A stretch of DNA of 64,000 nucleotides, taken from positions 248,001-312,000 of the forward strand of contig NZ_JACHZX010000002.1 in assembly GCF_014193845.1 (NCBI RefSeq), read 5' to 3'. Source of the stretch: Sphingomonas sp. BK345. Its GTDB lineage: Bacteria > Pseudomonadota > Alphaproteobacteria > Sphingomonadales > Sphingomonadaceae. Within the stretch, counting starts at the first letter, position 1. The number at the start of each line of letters is the position of its first letter. The translations under genes were made by a program, and so were the position numbers. Below, piece by piece: positions 50,324 through 59,849 of this stretch. Below the pieces are notes generated by a model. That model saw nothing but the letters and a program-made list of their open reading frames with translations. It was not told where the DNA came from and made no database searches.

Positions 50324-51568
50324 TCACCCGTGTGCGGTGATCCACTCCTCCACCACTGGCGCGATGCGCTCTCGCCACTTCGAGCCGTTGAAGATGCCGT
50401 AATGCCCGACGCCCTCGGCCATATGGTAGCGCTTGTGTTCCTCCGGCAGCGCGGTGGCGCAGGTCAGCGCCGCCTTGGTCTGCCCCAGCCCCGAGATGTC
50501 GTCGCGCTCACCCTCGATCGCGAGCAGCCCCACGTCGGTGATCGCGCCGAGATCGACCGGGCGGCCGCGATGCGTCATCTCGCCGCGCGGCAGCGCGTGC
50601 GTCTGGAACACCGTGTCGATCGTCTGGAGGTAGAACTCCGCGGTCATGTCGCAGACCGAGCGATATTCGTCGTAGAAGCGCTTGGTCGCGTCGGCGCTCT
50701 CGCCGTCGCCGGTGACAAGATGTTTGAACAGCTCGTAATGGCTCATCATGTGGTTGCCGAGGTTCATCGTCATGAACCCGCCGAGCTGGAGGAAGCCCGG
50801 GTACACGCGCCGCCCCGCGCCGGGGTAGAGCATCGGCACGGTGGCGATCACGTTCTGCTCGAACCAGGCGAACGGCCGCTCGGTGGCGAGCGTGTTGACC
50901 GCGGTGGGCGCCTCGCGCGTGTCGATCGGGCCGCCCATCATCGTCAGCGTGCGCGGGCGGCAGGGATTGGCGTCGGCGCTCATCAGCGCGGTCGCGGCGA
51001 GGCACGGCACCGAGGGCTGGCACACCGCCAGCATGTGCGCGCCGCGCGGGCCGTTACCCTCGCCGGCGTCGGGGCCGATCGCCTCGAGGAAGGCGACGAG
51101 ATAGTCGATGTAATCGTCGAGATCGAACTGGCCGTCGGTCAGCGGCACCAGCTTCGCGTCGCGCCAGTCGGTGATGTACACGTCGGCGAAGGGCAGCATC
51201 CGTTCCACCGTGCCGCGCAGCAACGTGGCAAAATGGCCCGACATCGGCGCCGCGATCAGCAGCCGTGGTCCGCCCTCGACGCCCTCGCGGCGGAAGCGCT
51301 TGAGCTGGCCGAACGGCCGCTGGAGCACGATCTCCTCGGTCACCGCCACCTCGCGCCCGCCGACGATCGTGGTGTCGAGCGCGAAGGCGGGCTTGCCGCG
51401 CGAGGCGGAGGCATGCGCGAATACCTCGAGCGCGCTCGCCATCACCGGCCCGCCGCCGAGATAGGCGAACGGGTTGGACGGGTTGTTGAGCCAATTCGCC
51501 CCCACCGTCGCCATCGCGCTCGCCGAGGCGAGCCACGACCGCTGCCACTCATATGCGTCGTAGAGCAT
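50324..51568 (-). CDS. phaZ: Intracellular polyhydroxyalkanoate depolymerase
   Basis: A 414-residue cytoplasmic enzyme that mobilises PHA storage granules. The alpha/beta-hydrolase core has the nucleophile Cys183 in LAVCQPSVPC, the same Cys-type active site and position as Ralstonia PhaZa1. Asp and His candidates are in GERDDISGLGQT and EGVGHYGIFNGSKW. The start at 51568 (MLYDAYEWQRSWL) is preceded by GGAAGGAAGC on the minus strand. No synthase gene is nearby. Propionyl-CoA and acetyl-CoA from PHA would feed the propionate operon, but that link is inference. Confidence 0.93.
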   Translation of the reverse strand: MLYDAYEWQRSWLASASAMATVGANWLNNPSNPFAYLGGGPVMASALEVFAHASASRGKPAFALDTTIVGGREVAVTEEIVLQRPFGQLKRFRREGVEGGPRLLIAAPMSGHFATLLRGTVERMLPFADVYITDWRDAKLVPLTDGQFDLDDYIDYLVAFLEAIGPDAGEGNGPRGAHMLAVCQPSVPCLAATALMSADANPCRPRTLTMMGGPIDTREAPTAVNTLATERPFAWFEQNVIATVPMLYPGAGRRVYPGFLQLGGFMTMNLGNHMMSHYELFKHLVTGDGESADATKRFYDEYRSVCDMTAEFYLQTIDTVFQTHALPRGEMTHRGRPVDLGAITDVGLLAIEGERDDISGLGQTKAALTCATALPEEHKRYHMAEGVGHYGIFNGSKWRERIAPVVEEWITAHG

Positions 51569-51724
51569 CCGCTTCCTTCCGCCCACGATATGGGCAATGA
51601 TCGGTCGTAATACAAAACCTACTGACGCGTAACGCACGATGCGCGCCGCGGTGGCGATCGTGTCGCCGGGGTGGCCGCCGCGCCACACGTTGAGCCGCCT
51701 GCCGGGCACTGCTAGGCGCCCGAC

Positions 51725-53518
51725 ATGGCTAGCGTTCCCGACGTCGCTCCCGCCCGCCCGGCACCCGCGCGGCGCCTCGGCAATCTCACGATGGTGTGGC
51801 AGCACGCGCGCGCCTATCCGGCGCAGATCGCGGCCGCCTTCACCGCGCTGGCGATCACCTCGGCGGCGACGATCGCGATCCCGTACAGCTTCAAGCGGGT
51901 GATCGACCGCGGCTTCGCCGCCGGCGACGGCTCGTCCGCGGCGGTCGCGTCCTCGTTCCACTATATGCTGATGATCGTGCTGGTGCTCGCGCTCGGCACC
52001 GCGGTGCGCTTCTATTTCGTCGCCTGGCTGGGCGAGCGGGTCGTCGCCGACATCCGCGAGCGCGTGGTGCGCCACCTGATGACGCTCAGCCCCGCCTTCT
52101 ACGAGGAGAATCGCCCGTCCGAGATCGCCTCGCGGCTGACCGCGGACACCGGGCAGATCGAGACGGTGGTGGGGATGACCATCTCGGTGGCGCTGCGCAA
52201 CAGCTTCACCGCAGTGGGCGGACTGATCTATCTCTTTGCGATCTCGCCCAAGCTGGCGTCGCTGCTGCTGCTGGGCATCCCGCTGATGATCCTGCCGATC
52301 ACGATATTGGGGCGGAAGGTGCGCGCCTATTCGCGCACCTCGCAGGACCGCGTCGCCGACGTCGGCACGATCGTCACCGAGGTGCTGGGCGCGATGAAGA
52401 TCGTCCAGGCGTTCGGGCAGGAAGGGCGCGAGAGCGCGCGCTTCGCTGGCGCGGTGGAGGCGACGATGGACGCCGCCAAGCGCCGCATCGGGCTGCGCGC
52501 GGTGATGACCGCGATCGTGATCGGGCTCGTCTTCGGCGCGATCACGCTGGTGCTGTGGGAGGGCGCGATCGACGTCGCGGCGGGGCGGCTCTCGGGCGGC
52601 GCGATCGCGGCCTTCGTGCTGACCGGCGGGATCGTCGCGGGTGCATTCGGCGCGCTCACCGAGGTCTACGGCGACCTGCTGCGCGGCGCCGGCGCGGCGG
52701 GGCGGCTGGCCGAGCTGCTCGACGAGCGCCCTGCGATCGCGGCGCCGGCGCACCCGGTCGCGCTGCCGCTGCCCGCCGAAGGGCGGGTGGCGCTGGAGGC
52801 GGTCGAGTTCCGCTACCCGACCCGGCCCGACATGGCGGCGCTGCACGATTTCACCCTGAGCGTCGCGCCGGGCGAGACGGTGGCGGTGGTCGGCCCCTCG
52901 GGCGCGGGCAAGTCGACGCTGTTCCAGCTGATCGAGCATTTCTACGAGCCCGCGGCCGGGCGCGTGCTGGTCGACGGGGTCGACCTGCGCCGCGCCGATC
53001 CCGCCGAGGTGCGCGCGCGCATCGCGATGGTGCCGCAGGAGACGGTGATCTTCGCCACCAGCGCGCGCGACAATCTGCGCTACGGCCGCTGGGACGCCAG
53101 CGAGGAACAGGTCTGGGCCGCGGCCGAGGCGGCCAATGCGGCGGACTTCCTGCGCGCGCTGCCGGAGGGGCTCGACACCTTCCTCGGCGAGGGTGGGGCG
53201 CGGCTGTCGGGCGGGCAGCGCCAGCGCATCGCGATCGCGCGTGCCTTGTTGCGCGACTCCCCGATCCTGCTGCTCGACGAGGCGACCAGCGCGCTCGACG
53301 CCGAGAGCGAGCGGCTGGTGCAGGACGCGCTCGAGCGGCTGATGGCGACCCGCACCACGATCGTGATCGCGCACCGGCTGGCGACGGTGCGCGCGGCGTC
53401 GCGGATCGTGGTGATGGACGGTGGCCGGATCGTCGAGGAGGGCACGCACGCTACGCTGATCGCGCGCGGCGGCCTGTACGCGCGGCTGGCGAGCCTGCAG
53501 TTCGACGCGGCGGCGTAG
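51725..53518 (+). CDS. MsbA-type ABC exporter (fused permease/ATPase)
   Basis: A 597-residue half-transporter. Six membrane helices occupy about residues 25-320 (AAFTALAITSAATIAIPYS opening helix; KIVQAFGQEGRESARF coupling region). The nucleotide-binding domain from about 345 has Walker A GPSGAGKST near 393, the signature LSGGQRQR, Walker B ILLLDEATSALD and the switch His in IVIAHRLATV. It functions as a homodimer in this class. The substrate could be lipid or drug and cannot be told from sequence. It is a single gene, with a triplicated repeat 12 bp after its stop. Confidence 0.93.
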   Translation: MASVPDVAPARPAPARRLGNLTMVWQHARAYPAQIAAAFTALAITSAATIAIPYSFKRVIDRGFAAGDGSSAAVASSFHYMLMIVLVLALGTAVRFYFVAWLGERVVADIRERVVRHLMTLSPAFYEENRPSEIASRLTADTGQIETVVGMTISVALRNSFTAVGGLIYLFAISPKLASLLLLGIPLMILPITILGRKVRAYSRTSQDRVADVGTIVTEVLGAMKIVQAFGQEGRESARFAGAVEATMDAAKRRIGLRAVMTAIVIGLVFGAITLVLWEGAIDVAAGRLSGGAIAAFVLTGGIVAGAFGALTEVYGDLLRGAGAAGRLAELLDERPAIAAPAHPVALPLPAEGRVALEAVEFRYPTRPDMAALHDFTLSVAPGETVAVVGPSGAGKSTLFQLIEHFYEPAAGRVLVDGVDLRRADPAEVRARIAMVPQETVIFATSARDNLRYGRWDASEEQVWAAAEAANAADFLRALPEGLDTFLGEGGARLSGGQRQRIAIARALLRDSPILLLDEATSALDAESERLVQDALERLMATRTTIVIAHRLATVRAASRIVVMDGGRIVEEGTHATLIARGGLYARLASLQFDAAA

Positions 53519-53530
53519 ACGCCTCTCAGA

Positions 53531-53669
53531 TCCTCCCCGCTTGGCGGGGGGGGGGGGCGCCGGCGAAGTCGGTGGTGGAGGGAGGCCTCCGCACACGAGA
53601 CGTTGGCGTTTGCGGAGAGCCCCCTCCGTCAGCGCTGCGCGCTGCCACCTCCCCGCGAGCGGGGAGGAC
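53531..53669. repeat. Family P6 repeat, copy 1, with 12-G tract
   Basis: Terminal ends TCCTCCCCG ... CGGGGAGGA in inverse orientation. The internal order is a CCGGCGAAG-CGGTGGTGGAGG block, a variable stretch, then GGAGAG-CCCCTCCGTCAGCGCTG-CGCGCTGCCACCTC. A run of 12 G at 53546-53557 lies in the first arm. The gap 53519-54001 (483 bp) consists almost entirely of three such copies; no gene is supported there. Confidence 0.85.
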
Positions 53670-53683
53670 GTAGAGCGACTAGA

Positions 53684-53820
53684 TCCTCCCCGGCACGGGG
53701 AGAGGGACCGCCGGCGAAGCCGGTGGTGGAGGGGGCTTTCCGCAAATGCGACGTTTTGCGTTCGCGGAGAGTCCCCTCCGTCAGCGCTGGCGCGCTGCCA
53801 CCTCCCCGCGAGCGGGAGGA
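53684..53820. repeat. Family P6 repeat, copy 2
   Basis: The same block order as copy 1, in direct orientation, starting 153 bp after it. The first arm is TCCTCCCCGGCACGGGGAG. The variable centre differs (CTTTCCGCAAATGCGACG), while the ends are nearly identical. Confidence 0.85.
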
Positions 53821-53835
53821 CGTAGATCGACCGGA

Positions 53836-53970
53836 TCCTCCCCGGCACGGGGAGGGGACCGCCGGCGAAGCCGGTGGTGGAGGGTGGCTTCCGCACAGAA
53901 GGCGTCGGCGCTCGCGGAGAGCTCCCTCCGTCAGCGCTGCGCGCTGCCACCTCCTCGCGAGCGGGGAGGA
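53836..53970. repeat. Family P6 repeat, copy 3
   Basis: The third direct copy, 152 bp after copy 2, ending GCGAGCGGGGAGGA 31 bp beyond the UspA stop. The ends are conserved and the centre diverged (TTCCGCACAGAAGGCGTC). Confidence 0.85.
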
Positions 53971-54001
53971 TTACAGCTTCCAGCGTCTGGCGACGTCCCG
54001 A

Positions 54002-54454
54002 TCAGCTCACCCGGTCGATCGCGTCCATCGCCAGCCCGCCGGGCACGATCATCAGCGGCACCGGCAGCGTCCCGGCCTCGGCGGCGAAGTGGCTCACCAG
54101 CGCGCCCGGCGCGCCGCCCGCCGCGGCACCCAGCACCAGCGCGGCGATCTGCGGGTTGGCCGCGATCATCTCGCGTATGACTTTCGGCCCGTCGCCGCTG
54201 CGCACCGTCAGCGACGGGCGCACGCCCGATTCCTCCAGCAGCGTCCCCGCCGCGCGCGCCACCAGTCCCTCGGCGTGCTGGCGCTGTTCTTCCTCCATCG
54301 TCGCCTGCACCCCGCCGAACGGGATGAACTCCTGCGGCGGCAGCAGCGCGAGGATCTCGACCCCGCCGTTGGTCCGCACCGCGCGGCGCGCGGCGAAGCG
54401 CAGCGCGCTCAGCGCCTCGGGGGTGTCGTCGACGACGGTGAGATAGATGCGCAT
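54002..54454 (-). CDS. Universal stress protein (UspA family)
   Basis: A 150-residue cytoplasmic protein with the UspA alpha/beta fold: N-terminal strand [20 protein letters not shown] and a long central helix ([19 protein letters not shown]). A C-terminal [16 protein letters not shown] segment corresponds to the G-2X-G-9X-G(S/T) nucleotide-binding loop, here altered, so ATP binding is uncertain. Divergent from the E2 gene. Members of the family rise under stress; the specific role here is unknown. Confidence 0.87.
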   Translation of the reverse strand: MRIYLTVVDDTPEALSALRFAARRAVRTNGGVEILALLPPQEFIPFGGVQATMEEEQRQHAEGLVARAAGTLLEESGVRPSLTVRSGDGPKVIREMIAANPQIAALVLGAAAGGAPGALVSHFAAEAGTLPVPLMIVPGGLAMDAIDRVS

Positions 54455-54605
54455 CGGTGAAGGCCCCCTGATCAGGAGGGTTTACCGCCGCTTGACGCGC
54501 GGGCGCAAGCCGCGGGAGCGGGAGGCGAAAAGGGGTGGGGTTGACCCTGCGTCGCGCAACCGCGAGAGACGCGGGCAACTTTCAGGATCCGCTCGAGGAC
54601 TCACG

Positions 54606-55961
54606 ATGCCCATCGAAATCAAGATGCCTGCCCTCTCGCCCACGATGGAAGAGGGCACGCTGGCCAAGTGGCTCGTCAAGGAGGGCGACGAGGTCAAGGC
54701 GGGCGACATCATGGCCGAGATCGAGACCGACAAGGCGACGATGGAGTTCGAGGCGGTCGACGAGGGCCGCATCACCAGGATCGCGGTCGCCGAGGGCACC
54801 GACGGCGTGAAGGTCGGCACCGTGATCGCGCTGCTCGAGGGCGAGGATGACGGGGCGGGCGAGAGCACTCCCGCGCCGGCGGCGAAGGGGAGCGAGCCGC
54901 GGCCCTCGCCCGAGGACCCCAACAAGACCGGCAGCGAGGCCAAGCCCGCGCCCGAGGACGTCGAGGATCACGGCAAGCCCGCCGACTCGCAGGTCGCCGC
55001 CGCGCCCGCCGCCGCGTCCTCCGGCACGCCCGCGCCGCAGCGCGCCGCGGGCGAGCGCGTCAAGGCCAGCCCGCTGGCGCGCCGCATCGCCGCCGACCGG
55101 GGCGTCGATCTCGCGTCGGTGAGCGGCACCGGCCCGAACGGCCGCATCGTCCGCGCCGACGTCGAGGGCGCCAAGGCCGGCGCCGCCGCCCCGGCCACCG
55201 GCACCGCCGCGTCCGCGCCGGTCGCCGAGCCCGCCGCGCCCGCCGCCAAGCCGGCGACGATCCCCGACGTGCCGCACGAGCTCACCAAGCTCAGCAATAT
55301 GCGCAAGACGATCGCGCGCCGCCTGACCGAGTCGAAGCAGCAGGTGCCGCACATCTACCTCACCGTCGATGTCGAGCTCGACAAGCTGCTCAAGCTGCGC
55401 GGCGAGCTCAACGCCGGGCTGGAGGCGCGCGGGGTGAAGCTGTCGGTCAACGACCTGCTGATCAAGGCGCTCGCGGTGGCGCTGATCCAGGTGCCCAAGT
55501 GCAACGTGATGTTCACCCCCGACCAGCTCGTCAGCTTCGGTCGCGCCGACATCTCGGTCGCGGTGTCGACCCCCGAGGGGCTGATCACCCCGGTGATCAC
55601 CGAGGCGGACACTGCCTCGCTGTCGAGCATCTCGACGCGGATGAAGGACCTCGCCGCGCGCGCGCGCGACAAGAAGCTGAAGCCCGAGGAGTTCACCGGC
55701 GGCACCGCCTCGATCAGCAACATGGGCATGTTCGGGATCAAGCAGTTCGAGGCGGTGATCAACCCGCCGCAGGGTATGATCCTGGCGATCGGTGCGGGCG
55801 AGAAGCGGCCGTGGGTGCTCAAGGACGGCACGCTCGGCGTCGCCTCGGTGATGTCGGCGACCGGCAGCTTCGACCATCGCGCGATCGACGGGGCGGACGG
55901 CGCGCAGCTGATGCAGGCGTTCAAGCAGCTCGTCGAGAACCCGCTGGCGATGCTCGCCTGA
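54606..55961 (+). CDS. pdhC: Pyruvate dehydrogenase complex E2 (dihydrolipoamide acetyltransferase)
   Basis: A 451-residue core enzyme of the pyruvate dehydrogenase complex. One lipoyl domain (residues 1-78) has the lipoylated Lys43 in [11 protein letters not shown]. An acidic Pro-rich linker and the E1/E3-binding domain ([18 protein letters not shown], near 155-190) follow, then an Ala/Pro linker. The catalytic domain from about 225 has the active His424 in [16 protein letters not shown] at 54606 gives [17 protein letters not shown], the standard start. E1 genes are absent here, while E3 lies 0.7 kb downstream. Confidence 0.96.
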   Translation: MPIEIKMPALSPTMEEGTLAKWLVKEGDEVKAGDIMAEIETDKATMEFEAVDEGRITRIAVAEGTDGVKVGTVIALLEGEDDGAGESTPAPAAKGSEPRPSPEDPNKTGSEAKPAPEDVEDHGKPADSQVAAAPAAASSGTPAPQRAAGERVKASPLARRIAADRGVDLASVSGTGPNGRIVRADVEGAKAGAAAPATGTAASAPVAEPAAPAAKPATIPDVPHELTKLSNMRKTIARRLTESKQQVPHIYLTVDVELDKLLKLRGELNAGLEARGVKLSVNDLLIKALAVALIQVPKCNVMFTPDQLVSFGRADISVAVSTPEGLITPVITEADTASLSSISTRMKDLAARARDKKLKPEEFTGGTASISNMGMFGIKQFEAVINPPQGMILAIGAGEKRPWVLKDGTLGVASVMSATGSFDHRAIDGADGAQLMQAFKQLVENPLAMLA

Positions 55962-55974
55962 GGCGGGACGGGCG

Positions 55975-56205
55975 ATGGCGCAGATGGAGCTGCCCGCGGT
56001 GTGGCGCGAATGGGCTTGGGGGCTGCTCGCGCTCGGCGTGACCGCGCTCGTCTTCAAGGGCGCGGCGTGGAGCTACCCGCAGGGCGCGGAGACGATCTGG
56101 CTGGTGGGCGCGGGCACGATGGTGGCGGTCGGGCTGCTCGGCGCGCGTGACGTCTGGGAGGTGCAGCAGCGCGACGAGCTACGCCGCGCGGAGACACAGG
56201 CGTGA
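55975..56205 (+). CDS. Small two-helix membrane protein of unknown function
   Basis: A 76-residue protein with two predicted membrane segments (about 14-30, WGLLALGVTALVFKGA; and 42-58, TIWLVGAGTMVAVGLLG) and a charged C-terminal tail. Only 13 bp separate it from the E2 stop, and its last codons overlap the thioesterase gene in GTGA, so it sits in the E2-E3 operon. I recognise no family. Confidence 0.7.
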   Translation: MAQMELPAVWREWAWGLLALGVTALVFKGAAWSYPQGAETIWLVGAGTMVAVGLLGARDVWEVQQRDELRRAETQA

Positions 56206-56591
56206 GCGGCGCGACACCGCCCACCGCGGCACCGACGATCCGCGTCACCGCGATGCCGGCCGACGCCAACGCCTATGGCGACATCTTCGGCGGCTGGCTG
56301 ATGAGCCTGATGGACTCGGCTGCCGGGCTCACCGCGGCGCGGCGCGCGCGCGGCCGCGCGGTGACGATCGCGATGGACGGCATGCAGTTCCACGCCCCCG
56401 TTCATGTCGGTGACGAGGTCTCGGTCTACGCCACGATCGCGCGGGTGGGGCGCACCTCGATCGCGATCGACGTGGAGAGCTGGGCGCGCGACCGCCACGG
56501 CGAGGAGTCGCGCAAGGTGACCGAGGCGCGCTTCACCTTCGTCGCGATCGACGAGGACCGCCGCCCGCGCGAGGTGCCCCCGGCGGCGTGA
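56202..56591 (+). CDS. Acyl-CoA thioesterase (hotdog fold, YciA-like)
   Basis: A 129-residue hotdog-fold thioesterase. The N-terminal TAMPADANAYGDIFGGWLMSLMD segment, read in two parts, contains the family Asn and catalytic Asp; MQFHAPVHVGDEVSVYA follows. The GTG start at 56202 overlaps the stop of the small membrane protein. It probably hydrolyses short- to medium-chain acyl-CoAs, perhaps relieving CoA trapping near the pyruvate dehydrogenase complex, which is an inference from location. Confidence 0.9.
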   Translation: MSGATPPTAAPTIRVTAMPADANAYGDIFGGWLMSLMDSAAGLTAARRARGRAVTIAMDGMQFHAPVHVGDEVSVYATIARVGRTSIAIDVESWARDRHGEESRKVTEARFTFVAIDEDRRPREVPPAA

Positions 56592-56669
56592 CGTGATTTT
56601 ACGCGGTGCGCGCGCGATCCGCGGCACCCATCTGATGGCAAACAGGGGCTGCGGCCCGGGAGTGGCGCA

Positions 56670-58064
56670 ATGGCTGACACCTACGATCTCATCGTGCTGG
56701 GCTCGGGCCCCGGCGGCTACGTGTCCGCGATCCGCGCGGCGCAGCTCGGGCTCAAGGTCGCGATCGTCGAGCGCGAGCGGCTCGGCGGCATCTGCCTCAA
56801 CTGGGGCTGTATCCCGACCAAGGCGCTGCTGCGCACGTCCGAGGTCTATCATTACATGACCCATGCCGCCGATTATGGCCTCAAGGCGGAGAATGTCGGC
56901 TTCGATCTCACCAAGATCGTCGACCGCAGCCGCAAGGTCGCGGGCCAGCTCAACGCCGGCGTCAAAGGCTTGATGAAGAAGAACAAGGTGACGGTAGTCG
57001 AGGGCGTCGGCGCGCTCACCGGCAAGGGGAGACTGAGCGTCAAGCAGGGCGGCGGCACGGTCGAGCTCGAGGCCAAGCACATCATCGTCGCCACCGGCGC
57101 GCGCGCGCGCGACCTGCCCTTCGCCAAGGCCGACGGCAAGCGCATCTGGACCTATCGCCACGCGATGGTGCCCGAGGAGATGCCGACCAAGCTGCTGGTC
57201 ATCGGCTCGGGCGCGATCGGGATCGAGTTCGCCAGCTTCTACAATGATATGGGCGCGGACATTACGGTGGTGGAGATGCTGCCGCGCATCCTGCCGGTGG
57301 AGGACGAGGAGGTCAGCGCCTTCATGGAGAAGCGCCTCACCAAGGAGGGGATCAAGATCCTCACCGGCGCGGGCGTGGAGAAGATCGAGACCGGCGCGGC
57401 GTCGGTCAGGGCGACGATCAAGGGGAAGGACGGCAAGAGCGCGACCGAGGAATACAGCCACGTCGTCGTCGCGATCGGCATCGTTCCCAACACCGAGAAC
57501 ATCGGGCTGGAGACGCTCGGCGTGCAGACCGAGCGCGGCCACATCAAGGTCGACGGCTATGGCCGCACCAACGTCGAGGGAATCTACGCGATCGGCGACG
57601 TCACCGGCGCACCCTGGCTGGCGCACAAGGCGAGCCACGAGGGCGTCGTCTGCGTCGAGAAAATCGCAGGGCAGGACCCGCATCCGTTCGAGACGTGGAA
57701 CATTCCGGGCTGCACCTACTCGCGCCCGCAGGTCGCCAGCGTCGGCCTCACCGAGGCCAAGGCCAAGGAGGGCGGCCGCGAGGTGAAGGTCGGCAAGTTC
57801 CCCTTCATCGGCAACGGCAAGGCGATCGCGCTCGGCGAGGCGGACGGCTTCGTGAAGACGGTGTTCGACGCCAAGACCGGCGAGCTGCTCGGCGCCCACA
57901 TGGTCGGCGCCGAGGTGACCGAGCTGATCCAGGGCTATGTCGTCGCGCGCCAGCTCGAGACCACCGAGCACGAGCTGATGGAGACGGTGTTCGCCCACCC
58001 GACGCTGAGCGAGATGATGCACGAGAGCGTGCTCGGCGCCTACAACCGCGCATTGCACATCTGA
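56670..58064 (+). CDS. lpdA: Dihydrolipoyl dehydrogenase (E3)
   Basis: A 464-residue flavoprotein reoxidising the lipoyl groups of E2. The FAD-binding start LIVLGSGPGGYVSAIRAAQ, the redox-active disulfide in GGICLNWGCIPTKALL, the NAD-binding fold LLVIGSGAIGIEFASFYND and the C-terminal His-Glu pair in FAHPTLSEMMHESV are all present. GGGAG precedes the ATG. It is the natural partner of the E2 gene upstream. Confidence 0.97.
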   Translation: MADTYDLIVLGSGPGGYVSAIRAAQLGLKVAIVERERLGGICLNWGCIPTKALLRTSEVYHYMTHAADYGLKAENVGFDLTKIVDRSRKVAGQLNAGVKGLMKKNKVTVVEGVGALTGKGRLSVKQGGGTVELEAKHIIVATGARARDLPFAKADGKRIWTYRHAMVPEEMPTKLLVIGSGAIGIEFASFYNDMGADITVVEMLPRILPVEDEEVSAFMEKRLTKEGIKILTGAGVEKIETGAASVRATIKGKDGKSATEEYSHVVVAIGIVPNTENIGLETLGVQTERGHIKVDGYGRTNVEGIYAIGDVTGAPWLAHKASHEGVVCVEKIAGQDPHPFETWNIPGCTYSRPQVASVGLTEAKAKEGGREVKVGKFPFIGNGKAIALGEADGFVKTVFDAKTGELLGAHMVGAEVTELIQGYVVARQLETTEHELMETVFAHPTLSEMMHESVLGAYNRALHI

Positions 58065-58108
58065 CCGAACGACGCGGGGTGGCGCCGGACGTCCTATAAT
58101 CCGGCCAT

Positions 58109-59551
58109 ATGATCTATGCGTCACGCCCCGCCCGTTACCCGCTGATCGCCGCCGCGGCGCTGTTGCTGGCGTCGCTGGTGGTCTTCGCGCCGGGGGTGGC
58201 GGAATATGACTCGGTCGAGCAGTTCCGCCAGGTCCTGAGCGGCCGTTACGACGACTGGCACCCGCCGGTCATGGCGTGGCTGTGGCGCCGGCTGCTGCCC
58301 TTCGGCGACGGCGCCACCCGGCTGCTCGTCCTGCAGCTTACCGGTTACTGGCTCGGCCTGGGGCTGATCGCGGGCGCGCTGGCGCGGATCGGCCGGCCGA
58401 CCGCGGGCTGGATGATCCTGCTGATCGGGCTTCTGCCGCCCTTCCTCGGCTGGCAGGCGGTGGTGCTCAAGGACGCGCAGCTGGTCGGCGCCGCGCTGGG
58501 GGCGTTCGGGCTGGTGGCGTGGTGGCGGCTGCGCGACCGGCCCGTCCCCGCCGCCGCGGCGCTGCTGGCCGCGCTGCTGTTCGGCTATGCGCTGCTGGTG
58601 CGCGCCAACGCCGCCTTCGCGCTGGCGCCGCTGATCGCGGGGCTGTTCCCGGTGCGGCGCGCCGGCGCGCTGATCGTCGCCTCGGGCGTGCTGCTGGCCG
58701 TGGCGCTGGCGCTGGCCGGGCCGGTCAACCACCGGCTGATCGGCGCGGTGTCGAGCGGGGTGGAGAAGACGCAACCGCTGTATGATCTCGCCGGCATCGC
58801 GGTGCGCGCGCCGGGCTCGCATTCGGTCGGCCTGTCGCGCCAGGCGGCGCGGCAGCTGCGCGCGAACGACTGCGTCACGCCTTATTTCTGGGACCCGCTC
58901 GGCGACACGCCGGGCTGTGTCGCGGCGATGTCGCCGCTCAAGGCGCAGCGCGCGAGTGATCTGTACTTAAGGCTCGCCAACGCCGCGCTCCACCACCCGC
59001 TTGCCTATCTGGCGCAGCGCGTGGCGCACTGGAACATGACCGAGCGCTGGCTGGTGCCCGCCCGGCTCGCCGGCGCGGCGCCGACCGGCGGCAGCGAGCC
59101 CAACAACCTGGGGCTCGCCAGCCCCGGTCCGCAGGCGCAGCAATGGATGTGGCTCGCCGCTCAGGCGGTGCTGACCCCGCTCGCCTGGCCGTTCGCCTGG
59201 CTGCTGCTCGCGCTGCTGCTGCTGGTCGGGACGCGGCGCTGGCGCCACGCGCCGCCGCGTCAGCTGGCGATCGCGCTGCTCGCCTCGGCGGTGACGCTCG
59301 AGTTCAGCTTTCTCGCGATCTCGATCGCGACCGACCTGCGCTATCACCTGTGGCCGATGCTCGCGACCGCGCTGGCCGCGGTGCTGCTGGCGGACACCTA
59401 CCCGCTTCGCCGCGTGCCCGCCTGGATGGTGCTGGTCGCCGGCCTTTGCCTCGCGGCCGCGGTCGCCGAGCGCGCCACGCTGCCCGACCCGCCGCAGGAA
59501 TATGAGGGCCTGCTGCACTGGACGCCGCCGCTGAGCCTACTGCCGGCGTGA
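58109..59551 (+). CDS. Polytopic membrane protein, GT-C glycosyltransferase-like
   Basis: A 480-residue protein with about ten membrane helices. The first loop has YDSVEQFRQVLSGRYDDWHPPVMAWLWR, read in two segments; an Asp/Glu-containing first periplasmic loop with a DWHPP motif resembles GT-C-fold lipid-linked sugar transferases. A large extracytoplasmic loop near residues 225-320 includes two cysteines (NDCVTPYFWD, TPGCVAAM) that could form a disulfide. No close named family; glycan or lipid modification is the likeliest guess. It starts 44 bp after lpdA. Confidence 0.65.
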   Translation: MIYASRPARYPLIAAAALLLASLVVFAPGVAEYDSVEQFRQVLSGRYDDWHPPVMAWLWRRLLPFGDGATRLLVLQLTGYWLGLGLIAGALARIGRPTAGWMILLIGLLPPFLGWQAVVLKDAQLVGAALGAFGLVAWWRLRDRPVPAAAALLAALLFGYALLVRANAAFALAPLIAGLFPVRRAGALIVASGVLLAVALALAGPVNHRLIGAVSSGVEKTQPLYDLAGIAVRAPGSHSVGLSRQAARQLRANDCVTPYFWDPLGDTPGCVAAMSPLKAQRASDLYLRLANAALHHPLAYLAQRVAHWNMTERWLVPARLAGAAPTGGSEPNNLGLASPGPQAQQWMWLAAQAVLTPLAWPFAWLLLALLLLVGTRRWRHAPPRQLAIALLASAVTLEFSFLAISIATDLRYHLWPMLATALAAVLLADTYPLRRVPAWMVLVAGLCLAAAVAERATLPDPPQEYEGLLHWTPPLSLLPA

Positions 59552-59586
59552 CAGGAGGCGTAGCGTCGACGGCCGACCATTGTGGC

Positions 59587-59680
59587 GTCATCCTGAGCTT
59601 GTCTCAGGATCTACCGTGCCGCATCATCCTCGCTCCGTGAGTCTGCGGTGCTGCGGATCCTGAAACGAGTTCAGGATGAC
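59587..59680. repeat. Double-hairpin palindromic element, family P1
   Basis: Left stem ATCCTGAG/CTCAGGAT, right stem ATCCTGAA/TTCAGGAT: the same compensated pair change as in the element at 3382, but on the opposite arm. It lies 35 bp after the membrane-protein stop; the remainder of 59552-59849 shows no gene. Confidence 0.85.
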
Positions 59681-59849
59681 GGAAGGGGGGCCGGGCGCGC
59701 GCGTCGCGAGCGGGACGAGCGCCACGGGGACTGGCACGTCCTTCCACCACCCGGAGCCCACGCTTTTCCCCTGCGTCCGCGCGCCTTTTCGCCGATCCGG
59801 GCGTTGTGCCGGCGATGCAACGACCCTCCCACGCCGCGCCGCCGCGCGC

